Under the pieces are notes generated by a model, which searched no databases, had not been told where the DNA came from, and saw nothing but the letters and a program-made list of their open reading frames with translations. A DNA stretch of 64,000 nucleotides. Source: Owenia fusiformis (Eukaryota > Annelida > Polychaeta > Sabellida > Oweniidae). The position numbers and the translations under genes are program-made. Below are positions 37,201-41,207 of the stretch, one piece after another; within the stretch, counting starts at the first letter, position 1, and each line of letters starts with the position of its first letter. The stretch is from assembly GCA_903813345.2 (NCBI GenBank), contig CAIIXF020000011.1:23541754-23605753 (forward strand). Direction: 5' to 3'.

Positions 37201-37962
37201 TACAAAATCAGCATGATTCATTTTGACTATGCAATAGTAAACAAATCAAACATAAGAAAATAACCAAGATGCCAAGTTGCATTGGTATTTAGCAGTTTCA
37301 CCACCAGGTGGCTCTAATTTTGGGTCAGATAACATGGCAGACATTTTACCCTAATAATATGTGATAGTTATACAAATGAAAATATGTCCAGTAAAACAAA
37401 ATATTATCTGTCCAATAAAAGAAAAGATATTTCATTTTTTGTGATTTTATCACAAGGCGTCTATGGGGATTCTCCCCAGCCTAGAAGTTACATTTTCAAA
37501 GAAAAGAAAATTTTCAAAGTTGATGAAAACAATTTTTTAACCACATTTGTAGTCATTTTACATGTGGATTTCAAATATGATATCACTTTCACTTAATTTT
37601 GAATATTTAATGATGTAAATCAAGATTAGTTCTACTCGCATTCAGTCTGTTGTGTTATTCTTTTTAATCTGTTAAATACATCTTTACCTTAAATAATTTG
37701 TAATCTGAATTTATTTTCAGAAAATAAAGATGGACGCCGAAAAAGCAGACGGATACAAAGTCAGATGCTAGCTCCATCTGGTGGTTATTTTATCCTCCAA
37801 TTACATGATGAACTGATTTATGAAGTGAATGAGAACAATGCATCTGATGTTGCAAGACTTGTAAAACATGAAATGGAATCTGCGATGAAAATCTCTGTGA
37901 AATTACCAGTGAAGGTGAAAATAGGACCAACATGGGGACAATTGATAGATATGGATGTATAG
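1055..37962 (+). CDS. POLQ: DNA polymerase theta, C-terminal polymerase domain (partial gene, 10 exons)
   Basis: Family-A DNA polymerase that performs theta-mediated (microhomology) end joining of double-strand breaks in the nucleus. Exons 1055-1202, 3394-3606, 4004-4131, 4497-4706, 5341-5497, 6061-6398, 7091-7202, 7548-7672, 18327-18468 and 37721-37962 join in frame to 604 residues plus TAG. Seen in the product: TATGR and PNLQNIP primer-template contacts, motif A DYSQLELR (Asp at about residue 344), motif B R393-x3-K397-x3-Y401 with [24 protein letters not shown], and motif C LHDE (about 552-555). Three POLQ-type insertion loops are present, which together with the O-helix sequence favours POLQ over POLN. 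The N-terminal helicase part lies upstream of the window. Introns 8 and 9 are 10.7 and 19.3 kb, and each contains an opposite-strand gene. All motif residues needed for catalysis are intact, so the gene looks functional. Confidence 0.95.
1203..2062. other. POLQ intron, no gene seen
   Basis: AT-rich intron with no recognisable element apart from a degraded repeat at about 1540-1620 that resembles 43970-44035 (both carry an ATTGGCTGGAATT core). Short open frames on the minus strand at 1090-1504 have no family features and are treated as chance. Confidence 0.5.
2063..3515 (+). repeat. Eight tandem copies of a POLQ splice acceptor plus 5' part of the exon
   Basis: Units of 181 or 182 bp. The exon-like start follows an AG acceptor at 2123, 2305, 2486, 2667, 2849, 3031, 3212 and 3394. 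Each unit has about 60 bp of intron end (CCCCC run, TTGCCTTTATAG) and about 122 bp of exon start coding [16 protein letters not shown] and onward to MQELE. Units 1-7 stop after GAACTTGAG and fall back into intron sequence with no clear 5' splice donor. Only the eighth unit continues into the rest of the exon and a good donor. Units 2-7 are almost identical, so the expansion is recent or homogenised. Confidence 0.93.
3394..3606 (+). CDS. POLQ: POLQ exon b (complete copy of the repeated exon)
   Basis: The acceptor TTTATAG ends at 3393 and the donor GTAAGG starts at 3607. The exon is phase 1 at both ends and joins to exon a (which leaves one base). It carries the conserved [19 protein letters not shown] stretch (human POLQ has a KVEMPSQ...ELNG block). 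It is the last unit of the tandem array and the only one with its 3' half. Confidence 0.93.
3607..4003. other. POLQ intron, no gene seen
   Basis: Short AT-rich intron between two well-supported exons. No repeat or coding signal recognised. Confidence 0.6.
4004..4131 (+). CDS. POLQ: POLQ exon c
   Basis: The acceptor ATGTAG ends at 4003 and the donor GTATGA starts at 4132. The exon completes the split Gly codon (GFSQDECD...) and ends in phase 0. It encodes a helix-rich thumb segment with [18 protein letters not shown], parallel to the AIETQAYQLAGHSFSF segment of vertebrate POLQ. Confidence 0.92.
4132..4496. repeat. POLQ intron with AATAC-type microsatellite
   Basis: Intron. Positions about 4305-4445 are a degenerate run of ACAAT/ATACA words (repeated AATACAATA units). 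Nothing else recognised. Confidence 0.6.
4497..4706 (+). CDS. POLQ: POLQ exon d (contains insertion loop 1)
   Basis: The acceptor TTTCAG ends at 4496 and the donor GTCAGT starts at 4707; phase 0 at both ends, 70 codons. The order is [11 protein letters not shown], then a polar loop (about 30 residues rich in Thr, Arg and Lys) at the place of POLQ insertion loop 1, then [12 protein letters not shown] and [12 protein letters not shown]. These residues contact primer-template DNA in family-A polymerases. Confidence 0.94.
4928..5217. mobile_element. Mariner-type MITE (CAGGGTGTTTCAT ends) in POLQ intron
   Basis: 290-bp element. The left end CAGGGTGTTTCATAATGACA is matched by the inverted right end ...TATGAAACACCCTG. 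The right flank is TA (5218-5219); the left flank is TG, probably a mutated TA. Its subterminal sequence (CACAGCCAATCCTA) also occurs inverted near the right end of the 22253-24236 element, so the two are one family. Confidence 0.75.
5341..5497 (+). CDS. POLQ: POLQ exon e (template/primer contact motifs)
   Basis: The acceptor TTTCAG ends at 5340 and the donor GTAACA starts at 5498, in phase 1. It encodes [10 protein letters not shown], then [20 protein letters not shown], the family-A motif that binds the primer-template minor groove, and ends at DFEINMP just before insertion loop 2. Confidence 0.94.
5498..6060. other. POLQ intron, no gene seen
   Basis: AT-rich intron; short open frames overlapping its 3' end are read-through of the next exon. 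No repeat recognised. Confidence 0.55.
6061..6398 (+). CDS. POLQ: POLQ exon f (insertion loop 2 and motif A)
   Basis: The acceptor TTTTTAG ends at 6060 and the donor GTTTGA starts at 6399. The exon begins with a roughly 40-residue polar, His/Lys/Gln-rich loop in the position of POLQ insertion loop 2, followed by [15 protein letters not shown]. Motif [13 protein letters not shown], carries the catalytic Asp, and the exon ends in the first half of motif B (RQQAKQ). Phase 1 in, phase 0 out. Confidence 0.96.
6399..7090. repeat. POLQ intron with partial duplications of the next splice acceptor
   Basis: Two related blocks of about 220 bp (about 6638-6845 and 6855-7055) share the words AATCAGCAAA, AGTGA-CATTTCATAAA, GGCATTTGCCTTTTGT and ATGTAATTCAAGCATTGATG. 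Each ends in a copy of the acceptor and the first ~27 bases of the exon at 7091. In block 1 the acceptor AG is lost. In block 2 the acceptor (ATGCAG, ending 7019) is intact, but the third codon of the exon copy is TAA. The true acceptor follows at 7085-7090. Confidence 0.8.
7091..7202 (+). CDS. POLQ: POLQ exon g (rest of motif B, fingers)
   Basis: The acceptor AATGCAG ends at 7090 and the donor GTAGAA starts at 7203. Phase 0 in, phase 1 out. It encodes [20 protein letters not shown], the second half of the O-helix with the template-side Tyr, then [17 protein letters not shown]. The [10 protein letters not shown] form is POLQ-like rather than POLN-like. Confidence 0.95.
7203..7547. other. POLQ intron, no gene seen
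   Basis: Short AT-rich intron; nothing recognised beyond donor and acceptor. Confidence 0.6.
7548..7672 (+). CDS. POLQ: POLQ exon h (RRRYLP block)
   Basis: The acceptor TTTATAG ends at 7547 and the strong donor GTGAGT starts at 7673. It encodes [20 protein letters not shown], then [13 protein letters not shown] and ends at HSRAQ, directly before AERQA of the next exon. Phase 1 in, phase 0 out. A transposon begins only 13 bases inside the following intron. Confidence 0.95.
7681..8574. mobile_element. DNA transposon with CAC ends and 5-bp target duplication (Transib-like candidate)
   Basis: The element spans 7686-8569. The left end CACACCGGAATAGCCTGACA and the inverted right end CACCCTGGAATAGCCTGACA continue as about 60-70 bp of near-identical terminal repeat (GGTAAAGTCAGATAC and so on). 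The exact 5-bp repeat CATAT lies on both sides (7681-7685, 8570-8574). There is no transposase. CAC termini plus 5-bp duplication fit Transib; this is inference. Confidence 0.72.
7766..8270 (-). mobile_element. 3' end of a LINE, antisense, nested in the 7686-8569 element
   Basis: On the plus strand it begins with a T run at about 7768-7784, the complement of a poly-A tail. Read on the minus strand, upstream of the tail, an open frame ends in a short peptide with [16 protein letters not shown] and [12 protein letters not shown] before a stop. This resembles the C-terminal tail of LINE reverse transcriptase ORFs. The 5' end is not defined. It interrupts the host MITE. Confidence 0.4.
8575..9370. 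other. POLQ intron 8, no gene seen
   Basis: AT-rich sequence between the Transib-like element and the 3' end of the nested fibrinogen-related gene. No repeats or coding signals recognised. Confidence 0.5.
9371..9380 (-). terminator. Poly-A signals of the fibrinogen-related gene
   Basis: Two overlapping AATAAA hexamers on the minus strand, about 110 bases past the stop codon of the nested gene. Confidence 0.5.
9488..10119 (-). CDS. FReD gene exon 3 (fibrinogen C-terminal domain)
   Basis: The acceptor TTTTTTTCAG precedes 10119 on the minus strand; the codon Ala-158 is split. The exon holds the whole domain from [11 protein letters not shown] to MKICPV and the stop. A single-exon domain is common in invertebrate FReD genes. 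Confidence 0.92.
9488..11488 (-). CDS. Secreted fibrinogen-related (FReD) protein, three exons, nested in POLQ intron 8
   Basis: Exons on the minus strand are 11488-11074, 10625-10569 and 10119-9488; they join to 367 residues. Residues 1-21 form a signal peptide; 22-28 are a basic KKRRKKK patch; about 75-130 form a coiled coil with repeated EEMKND words, which suggests oligomers. About 139-158 form a Pro/Thr/Glu linker, and 160-367 are a fibrinogen C-terminal domain. In the domain I see [31 protein letters not shown], the Ca-site word DRDND (298-302), and the Cys308/Cys322 pair around [15 protein letters not shown]. Such proteins (FREPs, ficolin-like) bind microbial sugars or matrix outside the cell; ligand unknown. 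All splice sites are GT-AG and phases agree, so the gene looks intact. Confidence 0.9.
10569..10625 (-). CDS. FReD gene exon 2 (57-base linker exon)
   Basis: The acceptor TTTTCCAG and donor GTAATG flank 57 bases that encode [18 protein letters not shown]. Phase 1 at both ends, so it can be skipped or duplicated without breaking the frame. A decayed duplicate lies at about 10757-10793. Confidence 0.8.
10757..10793 (-). pseudogene. Relic duplicate of FReD linker exon 2
   Basis: On the minus strand this copy reads CATCAATCCTCCTGAATC and on to GCAACAG, followed by a GT donor. It is clearly related to exon 2 (CACCAATCCTCCCGAACC), and the flanking introns are also alike (GATTAGCATGATTCTTTTGT in both). 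The acceptor position has AT instead of AG, so it probably cannot be spliced in. Confidence 0.6.
11074..11488 (-). CDS. FReD gene exon 1 (signal peptide, coiled coil)
   Basis: ATG at 11488-11486. The donor GTAATG follows 11074, in phase 1. It encodes [20 protein letters not shown] and the rest of the secretion signal, the basic patch and the coiled coil; two adjacent Cys (58-59) and Cys 36 and 135 could link chains. Confidence 0.88.
11525..11548 (-). promoter_or_regulatory. Core promoter of the FReD gene: TATA box and AP-1-like site
   Basis: A TATAAAAA word sits on the minus strand at 11541-11548, about 55 bases before the ATG, where a TATA box with a short leader would be. TGAGTCA lies at 11526-11532. 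Both words are lost in the duplicated promoter at 13490-13530. Transcription start not shown. Confidence 0.45.
11549..12262. repeat. Upstream region of FReD gene, duplicated at 13520-15790
   Basis: The stretch to about 11960 (words ATTAGCATCA, CATTTGATTAAAATATG, TTGCCCATTTAAAAG, TTTGATTCTATGAAA) reappears in the same order at 15470-15690. It is therefore one copy of a segmental duplication. No gene seen; the rest to 12262 is AT-rich. Confidence 0.7.
12264..12870. repeat. Dispersed repeat family G (GTCACCACC ... GGTGACATTTTGTCATG)
   Basis: Begins with a hairpin (TATGTCACCACC / GGTGACATA) and ends GGTGGTGACATTTTGTCATG. Inside are tandem, degenerate lines built on TCAAATTGACC, TTTTTTCAAAATCATC and TCTCAGAAGTTCAAATCTGA. 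A long related copy is at 16746-17260, and short copies occur at about 38860-38990, 47320-47415 and 58275-58370. No coding capacity. Confidence 0.7.
12964..13310. repeat. Dispersed repeat, inverted partner at 61922-62337
   Basis: Shares, in reverse complement, the words GGCCACGTGGGGACCAG, TGTTTACACAACAA-type sequence and GACATGTTT with 61922-62337. Edges at AGAGTTCTTG (12964) and about 13310. Class unknown; no ORF. Confidence 0.7.
13541..15455. mobile_element. DNA element with CAG..CTGTCAA ends and 6-bp repeat
   Basis: The element spans 13547-15449. The left end CAGTACTGTCAA and the inverted right end CAGAGCTGTCAA agree at 10 of 12 positions; CTCTTC flanks both sides. Both subterminal regions are built of degenerate GCGGGA(C/T)(A/T)TT words (13570-13890 and 15340-15440). 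No transposase. The 14256-15049 palindromic element is nested inside. Confidence 0.6.
14246..15059. mobile_element. Palindromic foldback-like element with 10-bp target duplication
   Basis: The element spans 14256-15049. The arms are inverted copies over almost their full length: GGTTTGTAGAAAAAACCGGG at the left end is mirrored at the right end, and TTTGAATTTACAAAATG and TAAAAAGCATTTTAAG are mirrored further in. The centre is near 14650-14760. The direct repeat TTTCTAGATA lies at 14246-14255 and 15050-15059. Short open frames in the arms are by-products. Confidence 0.82.
15841..15890. repeat. Fragment of ACAGTAAAACCT element
   Basis: ACTACAGTAAAACCTGTCTT and nearby TTAGTGAACAC resemble the ends of the small element at 39345-39433 and the repeat at 50119. 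One end only. Confidence 0.4.
16002..16755. repeat. Dispersed repeat family P (ATCCCAYCGAAC), copy 1
   Basis: Starts ATCCCATCGAACGAAGTTTG followed by a CGTCCGTCCGTCTGTC-type run (16040-16110), and ends TGGGATTTGCTATG with TTGCTGTTGTCTAGTTT. In between lie repeated lines of AACTCGAAA-GTAG-GAGCGATTTTGTTCATATT and AAAATGGC words. Same organisation as 19359-20238. No ORF. Confidence 0.75.
16746..17260. repeat. Dispersed repeat family G, second long copy
   Basis: Tandem lines of TTCAAATTGACC, TTTTTCAAAATCATC and ATTTGACCTTCAATGAC; ends GGTGGTGACATTTTGTCATG at about 17223-17247, as at 12840-12870. Confidence 0.7.
17546..17950 (-). pseudogene. Unrecognised Cys-rich coding remnant, frameshifted
   Basis: Two minus-strand frames look coding. 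Upstream part (about 17950-17808): [20 protein letters not shown] and on to [19 protein letters not shown]. Downstream part in another frame (about 17803-17570): a segment with [20 protein letters not shown], then four more Cys and [20 protein letters not shown] before the stop. Either a frameshift or an unseen intron separates them near 17805. I do not recognise the family; Cys spacing suggests a small secreted domain. It lies in POLQ intron 8, opposite strand. Confidence 0.4.
17955..18326 (+). repeat. Three copies of the intron end before POLQ exon i, one with a decoy exon start
   Basis: The line TAAAATGTGAAAATGTTATA to GGTGTTTCTGT occurs at about 17965-18049, 18060-18150 and 18229-18320. 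Copy 2 runs on through an intact acceptor (TTTCAG, ends 18157) into the first ~36 bases of the exon (AAAAGACAGGCAGTGAACAC), then diverges after GGATC at 18193. Copy 3 leads into the real exon at 18327. Confidence 0.88.
18327..18468 (+). CDS. POLQ: POLQ exon i (AERQA..QGSAAD helix)
   Basis: The acceptor TTTCAG ends at 18326 and the donor GTTAGT starts at 18469. Phase 0 in, phase 1 out. It encodes [20 protein letters not shown] and the start of insertion loop 3 ([16 protein letters not shown]). The next intron of 19.3 kb lies inside that loop. Confidence 0.95.
18469..18597. other. POLQ intron 9 start; weak tRNA-like stretch
   Basis: Positions about 18496-18556 contain TAGCTCTGTTATAAGAG and, 35 bases on, GGTTCAATTTCC, which resemble the A and B boxes of a tRNA or tRNA-derived SINE. 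I could not fold a full cloverleaf, so it is at best a remnant. Confidence 0.25.
18598..18804. mobile_element. Small MITE (CCAGTGATCTCCCCAG ends)
   Basis: CCAGTGATCTCCCCAG at the left and its reverse complement at the right (CTGGGGAGATCACTGG). Inside, GTGGGTGCA occurs several times. Flanking GGTAC words may be the target duplication. Fragments of the same family: about 58680-58760 and, inverted, 61126-61300. Confidence 0.65.
18810..19358. other. POLQ intron 9, no gene seen
   Basis: AT-rich filler; nothing recognised. Confidence 0.5.
19359..20238. repeat. Dispersed repeat family P, copy 2
   Basis: Starts ATCCCACCGAACAAAG, then (CCGT)n at 19399-19432, then four roughly 125-bp lines of GATAACTCAAATACCAGTGA and AAGATGGC-type words. 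It ends with the inverted start (TTTGTTTGGTGGGAT, about 20188-20202) and a TTGCTGTTTTTCTAGTTT tail shared with copy 1. Confidence 0.78.
20470..22030 (+). mobile_element. 5'-truncated non-LTR retrotransposon (LINE)
   Basis: Contains the 3' part of a reverse transcriptase ORF and an AT-rich 3' tail ending in AATAAAAATAAAATAAAAAAAT (22005-22028 region). The 5' edge is not fixed: reading upstream of 20534 in frame gives FGQESELSE before a stop at about 20459. Truncation at the 5' end is typical of LINE insertions. It lies in POLQ intron 9 in sense orientation. Confidence 0.8.
20534..21841 (+). CDS. LINE reverse transcriptase, C-terminal 435 residues
   Basis: Seen: [20 protein letters not shown] (RT motif 4 region), then the catalytic block [10 protein letters not shown] (motif 5, YADD), a conserved KSKDMTF and HKHLGLILD (motifs 6-7), and a long thumb/connection region. 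Near the C terminus [17 protein letters not shown] is a Cys-Cys-His-Cys element common in Jockey/I/CR1-like LINEs. The first methionine is not a real start, since the palm N-terminal motifs 0-3 and the endonuclease are missing. The remaining frame is open for 1.3 kb without stops, so the insertion is fairly young. Clade not decided. Confidence 0.88.
   Translation: MNHINAGVPQGSILGPLLFLIYINDLPDNLNTKCFIYADDTSLYQSFTAETAADKNNELQEDLNKILLWSNTWKLNFKASKSKDMTFFNPRKREILTPDLSLGNDKLPRVNNHKHLGLILDKNLTFDYHITELVARIDKLINPLKVFSKKISGKHLETIFNSFILPLFDYCDILYGCANLTKLQLLDRLYYKAAIICSGAMHGTSATKVLNTLNWPTLSNRRQYHRATFMYRAHNNLLPSYVTEIFEPLKRNQTHELRHQLDYILPVKYKFYERSCISKTISEWNLLSSDIKNSSSLSIFKSSLKSNIFNETVINSSELSISRNQEIIFNRVRCDFIFKAHLYSHNFTNVNSPICSCGINSETTSHVIFRCNLRLTFWTELENQLKNMNIQYSRKYKTQRDKLSLILNGDKTLSRAENLIVLKCSAIFFERCVNV
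22300..22694. repeat. 55/61-bp minisatellite (GAAAGCTTGTTCATC)
   Basis: Copies of GCTTGTTCATC start at 22310, 22371, 22426, 22487, 22542, 22597 and (as CCTTGTTCATC) 22652; unit lengths are 55 or 61 bases by presence of an extra ATTTAT. One more copy, cut off by the nested element, is at 23702-23760. Confidence 0.85.
22693..23699. mobile_element. 1.0-kb mariner-type MITE with long inverted ends, nested in the minisatellite
   Basis: The element spans 22695-23697. CAGGGTGGTCCAAAAAAAGT at the left is mirrored by ...TTTTTTTGGACCACCCTG. Inverted similarity extends about 150 bp (GAACCCCTGCAAC, AGGTCTAAAATTT). TA on both sides. No transposase frame. Confidence 0.85.
24292..24851 (-). CDS. Zinc-finger gene exon 2 (six C2H2 fingers)
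   Basis: The acceptor TATTTCAG precedes 24851 on the minus strand. Fingers in order start at [50 protein letters not shown] and [10 protein letters not shown]. The exon ends HHKWVHTL and stop. Linkers are irregular; only one is TGNKPF-like. Confidence 0.9.
24292..26628 (-). CDS. C2H2 zinc-finger protein with N-terminal RCD-motif repeats, two exons, nested in POLQ intron 9
   Basis: Exon 1 is 26628-26070 and exon 2 is 24851-24292, joined in phase 1 to 372 residues. The N-terminal 186 residues contain seven copies of a short motif of hydrophobic residues, x, Leu (or Val), x, Arg-Cys-Asp (for example PYVLLTRCD and PYIKLSRCD); the Arg falls at 14, 74, 89, 116, 137, 157 and 181. The C-terminal half has six C2H2 fingers (CxxC-x12-HxxxH or HxxxxH) from about residue 204 to the end, including [18 protein letters not shown] nuclear DNA- or RNA-binding role is inferred from the fingers. 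The RCD part matches no family I know. The intron holds MITE 25483-25860. Start chosen as the first ATG of the frame; an upstream exon cannot be excluded. Confidence 0.75.
24960..25470. other. Intron of the zinc-finger gene, no gene seen
   Basis: AT-rich; no recognised repeat. Confidence 0.45.
25474..25869. mobile_element. MITE family A, copy 2, with 9-bp target duplication
   Basis: The element spans 25483-25860, starting TACCCTTTGCATTCG and ending CGCAGGGTA. The exact repeat TAAATCAAG is at 25474-25482 and 25861-25869. Strongly alike to 113-481 along its length. It lies in the intron of the zinc-finger gene. Confidence 0.88.
26070..26628 (-). CDS. Zinc-finger gene exon 1 (RCD-repeat region)
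   Basis: Open from ATG at 26628 to the donor ATCATAG|GTAAGA at 26070. It encodes [20 protein letters not shown], a Pro/Asn/Ser-rich spacer, then six more Arg-Cys-(Asp/Ile) motifs at 11-27-residue spacing. The phase-1 end fits exon 2. Lys/Arg content is high. Confidence 0.65.
26629..27264. other. Upstream of zinc-finger gene, no feature
   Basis: AT-rich sequence that should contain the promoter of the minus-strand zinc-finger gene. No convincing TATA box or repeat seen. Confidence 0.4.
29787..34516. repeat. 4.7-kb array of about 1.5-kb units (GACTCCAGAT ... CTGGAGTC)
   Basis: Three units start near 29790, 31443 and 32925. The first two begin TTAGACTCCAGATnnAAATC with a small hairpin (CTCCAGATT / AATCTGGAG), and each ends AATCTGGAGTC, then TTGAAC-TTCAATTT. 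Inside each unit are 400-bp-scale subrepeats with fixed words: GAGATATGGTGTCCGAAAAG, GGAATCCGAATCTGCAAACC, TTCCGGTTCGGAAGTTATGG, GCGTTTTGAAA, CTAGGTCAAAATCTAGGTCA. The frames found in it are by-products of this repetition. It sits in the right arm of the foldback element next to TTATTA runs. Confidence 0.75.
32625..32815. repeat. (TCCTA)n / TTCC pyrimidine microsatellite
   Basis: A strand-biased run of TATCC, TTCCT and TTCTATCC words about 190 bp long, inside the second array unit. Confidence 0.85.
35813..36885. repeat. 37-bp minisatellite, about 29 units
   Basis: Unit approximately AGGATATATTGGCTAGAATG plus ATGATGTCATTGATTGT, with variants (AGCAAGA, GATTTT, GGTTGT). Every unit keeps a TGATGTCA core. 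It lies in POLQ intron 9, about 0.85 kb before the last exon. Not a CRISPR array: no conserved-repeat/variable-spacer pattern. Confidence 0.93.
36886..37720. other. End of POLQ intron 9, no gene seen
   Basis: AT-rich. A short open frame at 37384-37596 has no family features. The intron ends with the acceptor TTATTTTCAG at 37720. Confidence 0.5.
37721..37962 (+). CDS. POLQ: POLQ last exon (insertion loop 3 and motif C)
   Basis: The acceptor TTTTCAG ends at 37720. The exon starts with a basic loop ([15 protein letters not shown]), continues [20 protein letters not shown] with motif C His-Asp-Glu, then [20 protein letters not shown] and WGQLIDMDV, and a TAG stop at 37960-37962. It matches the animal POLQ C terminus closely in layout. 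Confidence 0.96.
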
Positions 37963-39640
37963 GTTTCTCAGAATGGATAAAAACATGCATGGTTTTATGC
38001 TTTGTAAGAACATTGACCGATGCTCCCCTTGGGAGTGTTTACTCCATTGAAATGTTAATTAATGATACTGTGAATTGAATGTGAATTCTGTCAAAAGATG
38101 TCAGCTGAAACATTTGCATGATTTTCATTCTCAGTACATGTATTATCGATGATAAAGAAATGCCTTTGCTTAATGAAATGGTCCAAACTGCTAATGCATC
38201 ATTTCCTGTCAAACGATTGATTTGCATATGAATTTTTATTAATATTTTTGAGATTTTATTGCAATTATTTATATATGTGGAAACCTTAATATTATATTTT
38301 TTTAAATATTGGAGTGTACGAGTATTTTGAAAAACTTTTGTTTAAAATTTTATTAAAAATGAAATTGAAATTATAATAATTAAAGATTTACATGTTATTT
38401 ATACATCACAGGCATTTATATAATATATTTGTTATTTCAATGTTTAGCAGCTTTAATGATTTAGCCTTGCAAACATGTAGCTGGTGGAATCTTGCATCAT
38501 TTATGAAATCAATGTATGATTGAAGTATTAGATTATATATTATAGATAGATTGGCATAGCAAGAAAAAATATTTGGAAAGATATGTGAAAAAAATATTTT
38601 TACCATTTTTACACTGAAACTGAGAAGATTATGTCATATTACAGTAAAACCATAATAACCTCCATGGCTTAAGTTATGCCTCCTTATTTAAATTTGATTT
38701 AAATTTTGAATCCTGGCTATGCCCCTTGTAACTATATAGCCGGGTTATCGTCCTATGTAGAGGTCAACAGAGGTTGACTGTTAAAAGGTCTAGATTTACA
38801 GTGTAGGAATATAATTATGACAGTCAGTTGTAATTGTATGGAGAGACATGTTGTTGTTTTTATGTCACCACCTCCACAAGTTGTGACATATTGTTATATG
38901 TCTCCAACCTTTTGTCAATGGTGTTCGGTGGTTGGCATTCAGTGTCTGTAACAAATGGCATATAGTGACATTTTGCATGTCAATGCCTTGTGTTAACAAG
39001 TATATGTTTTCATATTATGCTTGATGCTATTTCTACCATGTACTTTGTAAAATAGTGAAATCAAATTATATCTGGACCCCTCTTTTCTTTACTTCTACAA
39101 AATATAGAGTTGAGGTGTTATAGGGAGAGGGTTTTAGCAAAACTAGATGTAAAAGTATATTGAGATATTCCTGACCAGTTTCCTTTGGTCTGGACCAACT
39201 TACTTTTTCAGCATGTACAGAAAAATTACATTGAAACTTGACCAACATGTTTAAAATGCTTATGAAGCACCCTGATCAAGGTATGCAGTGTTGTCAGGAC
39301 ATTCAGACATTGGGTTTTGTCGAAAACCCTGTATTCACCTAGTACAGTAAAACCTGTCAGAGGGAATACCTCACACATCCAAGGAACTGTTATGGCCATT
39401 ACAGGGAGCATTCCCGTTATATAGGTTTTACTGTATGTAGTCTTGCATGACTAATTGGTAAGAGAAAACGGGGAGTGTCCCAGGGAAATAAAGTTTCTTG
39501 TCCTGTCCTGTCACACAAAACAAATTAAATACACTGTAACAACTGCATTTGTATATGTCTGCGTACATTTATTGATGCAATGTTTATTGTAATATTATAT
39601 GACTTGTTTGAAACATGCAAATGAAAATTGCAAATAAAAA
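37963..39640 (+). other. Region downstream of POLQ stop, probable 3'UTR at its start
   Basis: AT-rich, no ORF of interest. AATAAA words occur at about 39487 and 39633; which, if any, is used cannot be told from sequence. It contains a short family-G fragment (38860-38990) and a small TA-flanked element (39345-39433). Confidence 0.4.
39343..39435. mobile_element. 89-bp TA-flanked mini-element (CAGTAAAACCT ends)
   Basis: CAGTAAAACCTG at 39345 and its inverse AGGTTTTACTG ending 39433; TA on both sides. Related fragments at 15841 and 50119. Probably a mariner/pogo-type remnant. Confidence 0.65.
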
Positions 39641-40516
39641 TTGATCCCGTGAAATATATATACTGTCATTTGATGTCTCTTGCTGAACCATAGTTAAATT
39701 ATTGATATACAAGGAGACCTGTTTATCAAACATCTCTCTTTAGATGGCCTGGTAAGTTACTGGAGTAAGCCATGGCATAAGCAGCTCTCAAATGGTTTTG
39801 TAACCTGAGAATAGCCTCAAAAGATGTAAATTTGTGTCTGATACATGGGACTAGTGATCTCTGGGGGCTGCTGGCTATTGATCTACCTTTGGTATATTCA
39901 TGCACTTTAAACAAAGCTTAAAGTGGATGAAATCCCTGGTGATGGAATGAGTTACCGTAACTGGGACTCCAATTTCAAAGCTATTGAAAATTTATGTACC
40001 ACTGCCCCCAGGATTCCGTGTTTGCAGAGCGCGGACGGAATTTGCCTTTGCCCGCGGAATTGCAGAATCAACTATTTTGGTCAATCTCCGCGGAATTTTC
40101 CGCGGAATCGATATATTTTCCAAAAGTTTGAATAGTCAGTCTTACCTGTAACAATTTCCCCAACAATTTCACACGTTTTCAGTCAAATCCCTTGTAGAAA
40201 TAACCCAAAAATTACCAAATTATGCGAAGTGAAAGTTTTAAACTTCGTCATTTGATTTCTGTCGCTAGATGGCAGCATGTATTGAGTAGTGACGTAGTGA
40301 CTGCCTATGTAACTATCATGAAATTTTCCCGTTTTAATTATATCTATCACGATATTTTCCGCGGAATTTCTGCAGAATTAGCCTTTTCCCCTTGCAGAAT
40401 TCACTAATTTCACTTGCAGAATTTAGCATTTTAACTTGCAGAAAACTGGGGGGAGTGATGTACATGCGGATATACATGTACCTTAACATGTTTCAAAAAA
40501 GTCAATGAGCTTCATT
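39640..40516. other. Intergenic, weak repeat
   Basis: No gene. At about 40018-40445 there are repeated CGCGGAATTT / TTGCAGAATT words in both orientations, likely a decayed element with GCGGAATT-rich ends. Confidence 0.4.
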
Positions 40517-40708
40517 TACCCTTTGCATTCATTTGTTTTGTTCTTAAAAGAGAGCTTCATCTTCACTCTAAGTTTAAAATAAATCTCTGAACTCACAAGC
40601 CATTCAAAGCTTGTTGTTGAAATACTGACAACTCTCTCTGGAGCTACTAAACTGTTATATCAATACTAGGCAGAGGGTACTTTATAACTAGACTCTGCAC
40701 GCAGGGTA
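40517..40708. mobile_element. MITE family A, copy 3, internally deleted
   Basis: TACCCTTTGCATTC start and GCACGCAGGGTA end as in copies 1 and 2, but only 192 bp; the middle is lost. No clear target duplication, so the insertion is old or rearranged. Confidence 0.75.
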
Positions 40709-41207
40709 TGATTTACTGTGAATTCCCAGAAAAATGTTTACACAAATTTCTCATAAAGTTCATTGGTTCTCATCCTTAAATCATTTACCTTTCATTTTAG
40801 ATCTCCCAGGTTGTAGGTGATTATTAAAAATAATCTAGGCACTTGGCACCCAAGACATCATTTGAAATTAGATGCTAATTATAAAGTGCATTACTAATGC
40901 TCTCAGCAAAGCCACAGTGAATGTTTATTTGTTGTCAAAATAGTTTCTATATAAACAAAAAGAATTGATAATAGCTAAATATCACAATATCTAGAATTTA
41001 ATTCCAGGGCTCTATAAATTGTAGATAATGTTAAAAACAAATGTCTTGTATCAAGACTTTGAATGAGCCTGTGGGTGAGGACATGAATTAAAAGGTAAGG
41101 ATACAAGACATGGAGATGGGGTGTATTAAATCAGGTCCATCAGGCCCACTCAGAAATGTTGAAGTGTCCATAGCGGATTAGTAGTTGAGAGTATAAAAAA
41201 TGTAATG
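40709..41207. other. Intergenic, no feature
   Basis: AT-rich; nothing recognised. Confidence 0.45.
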
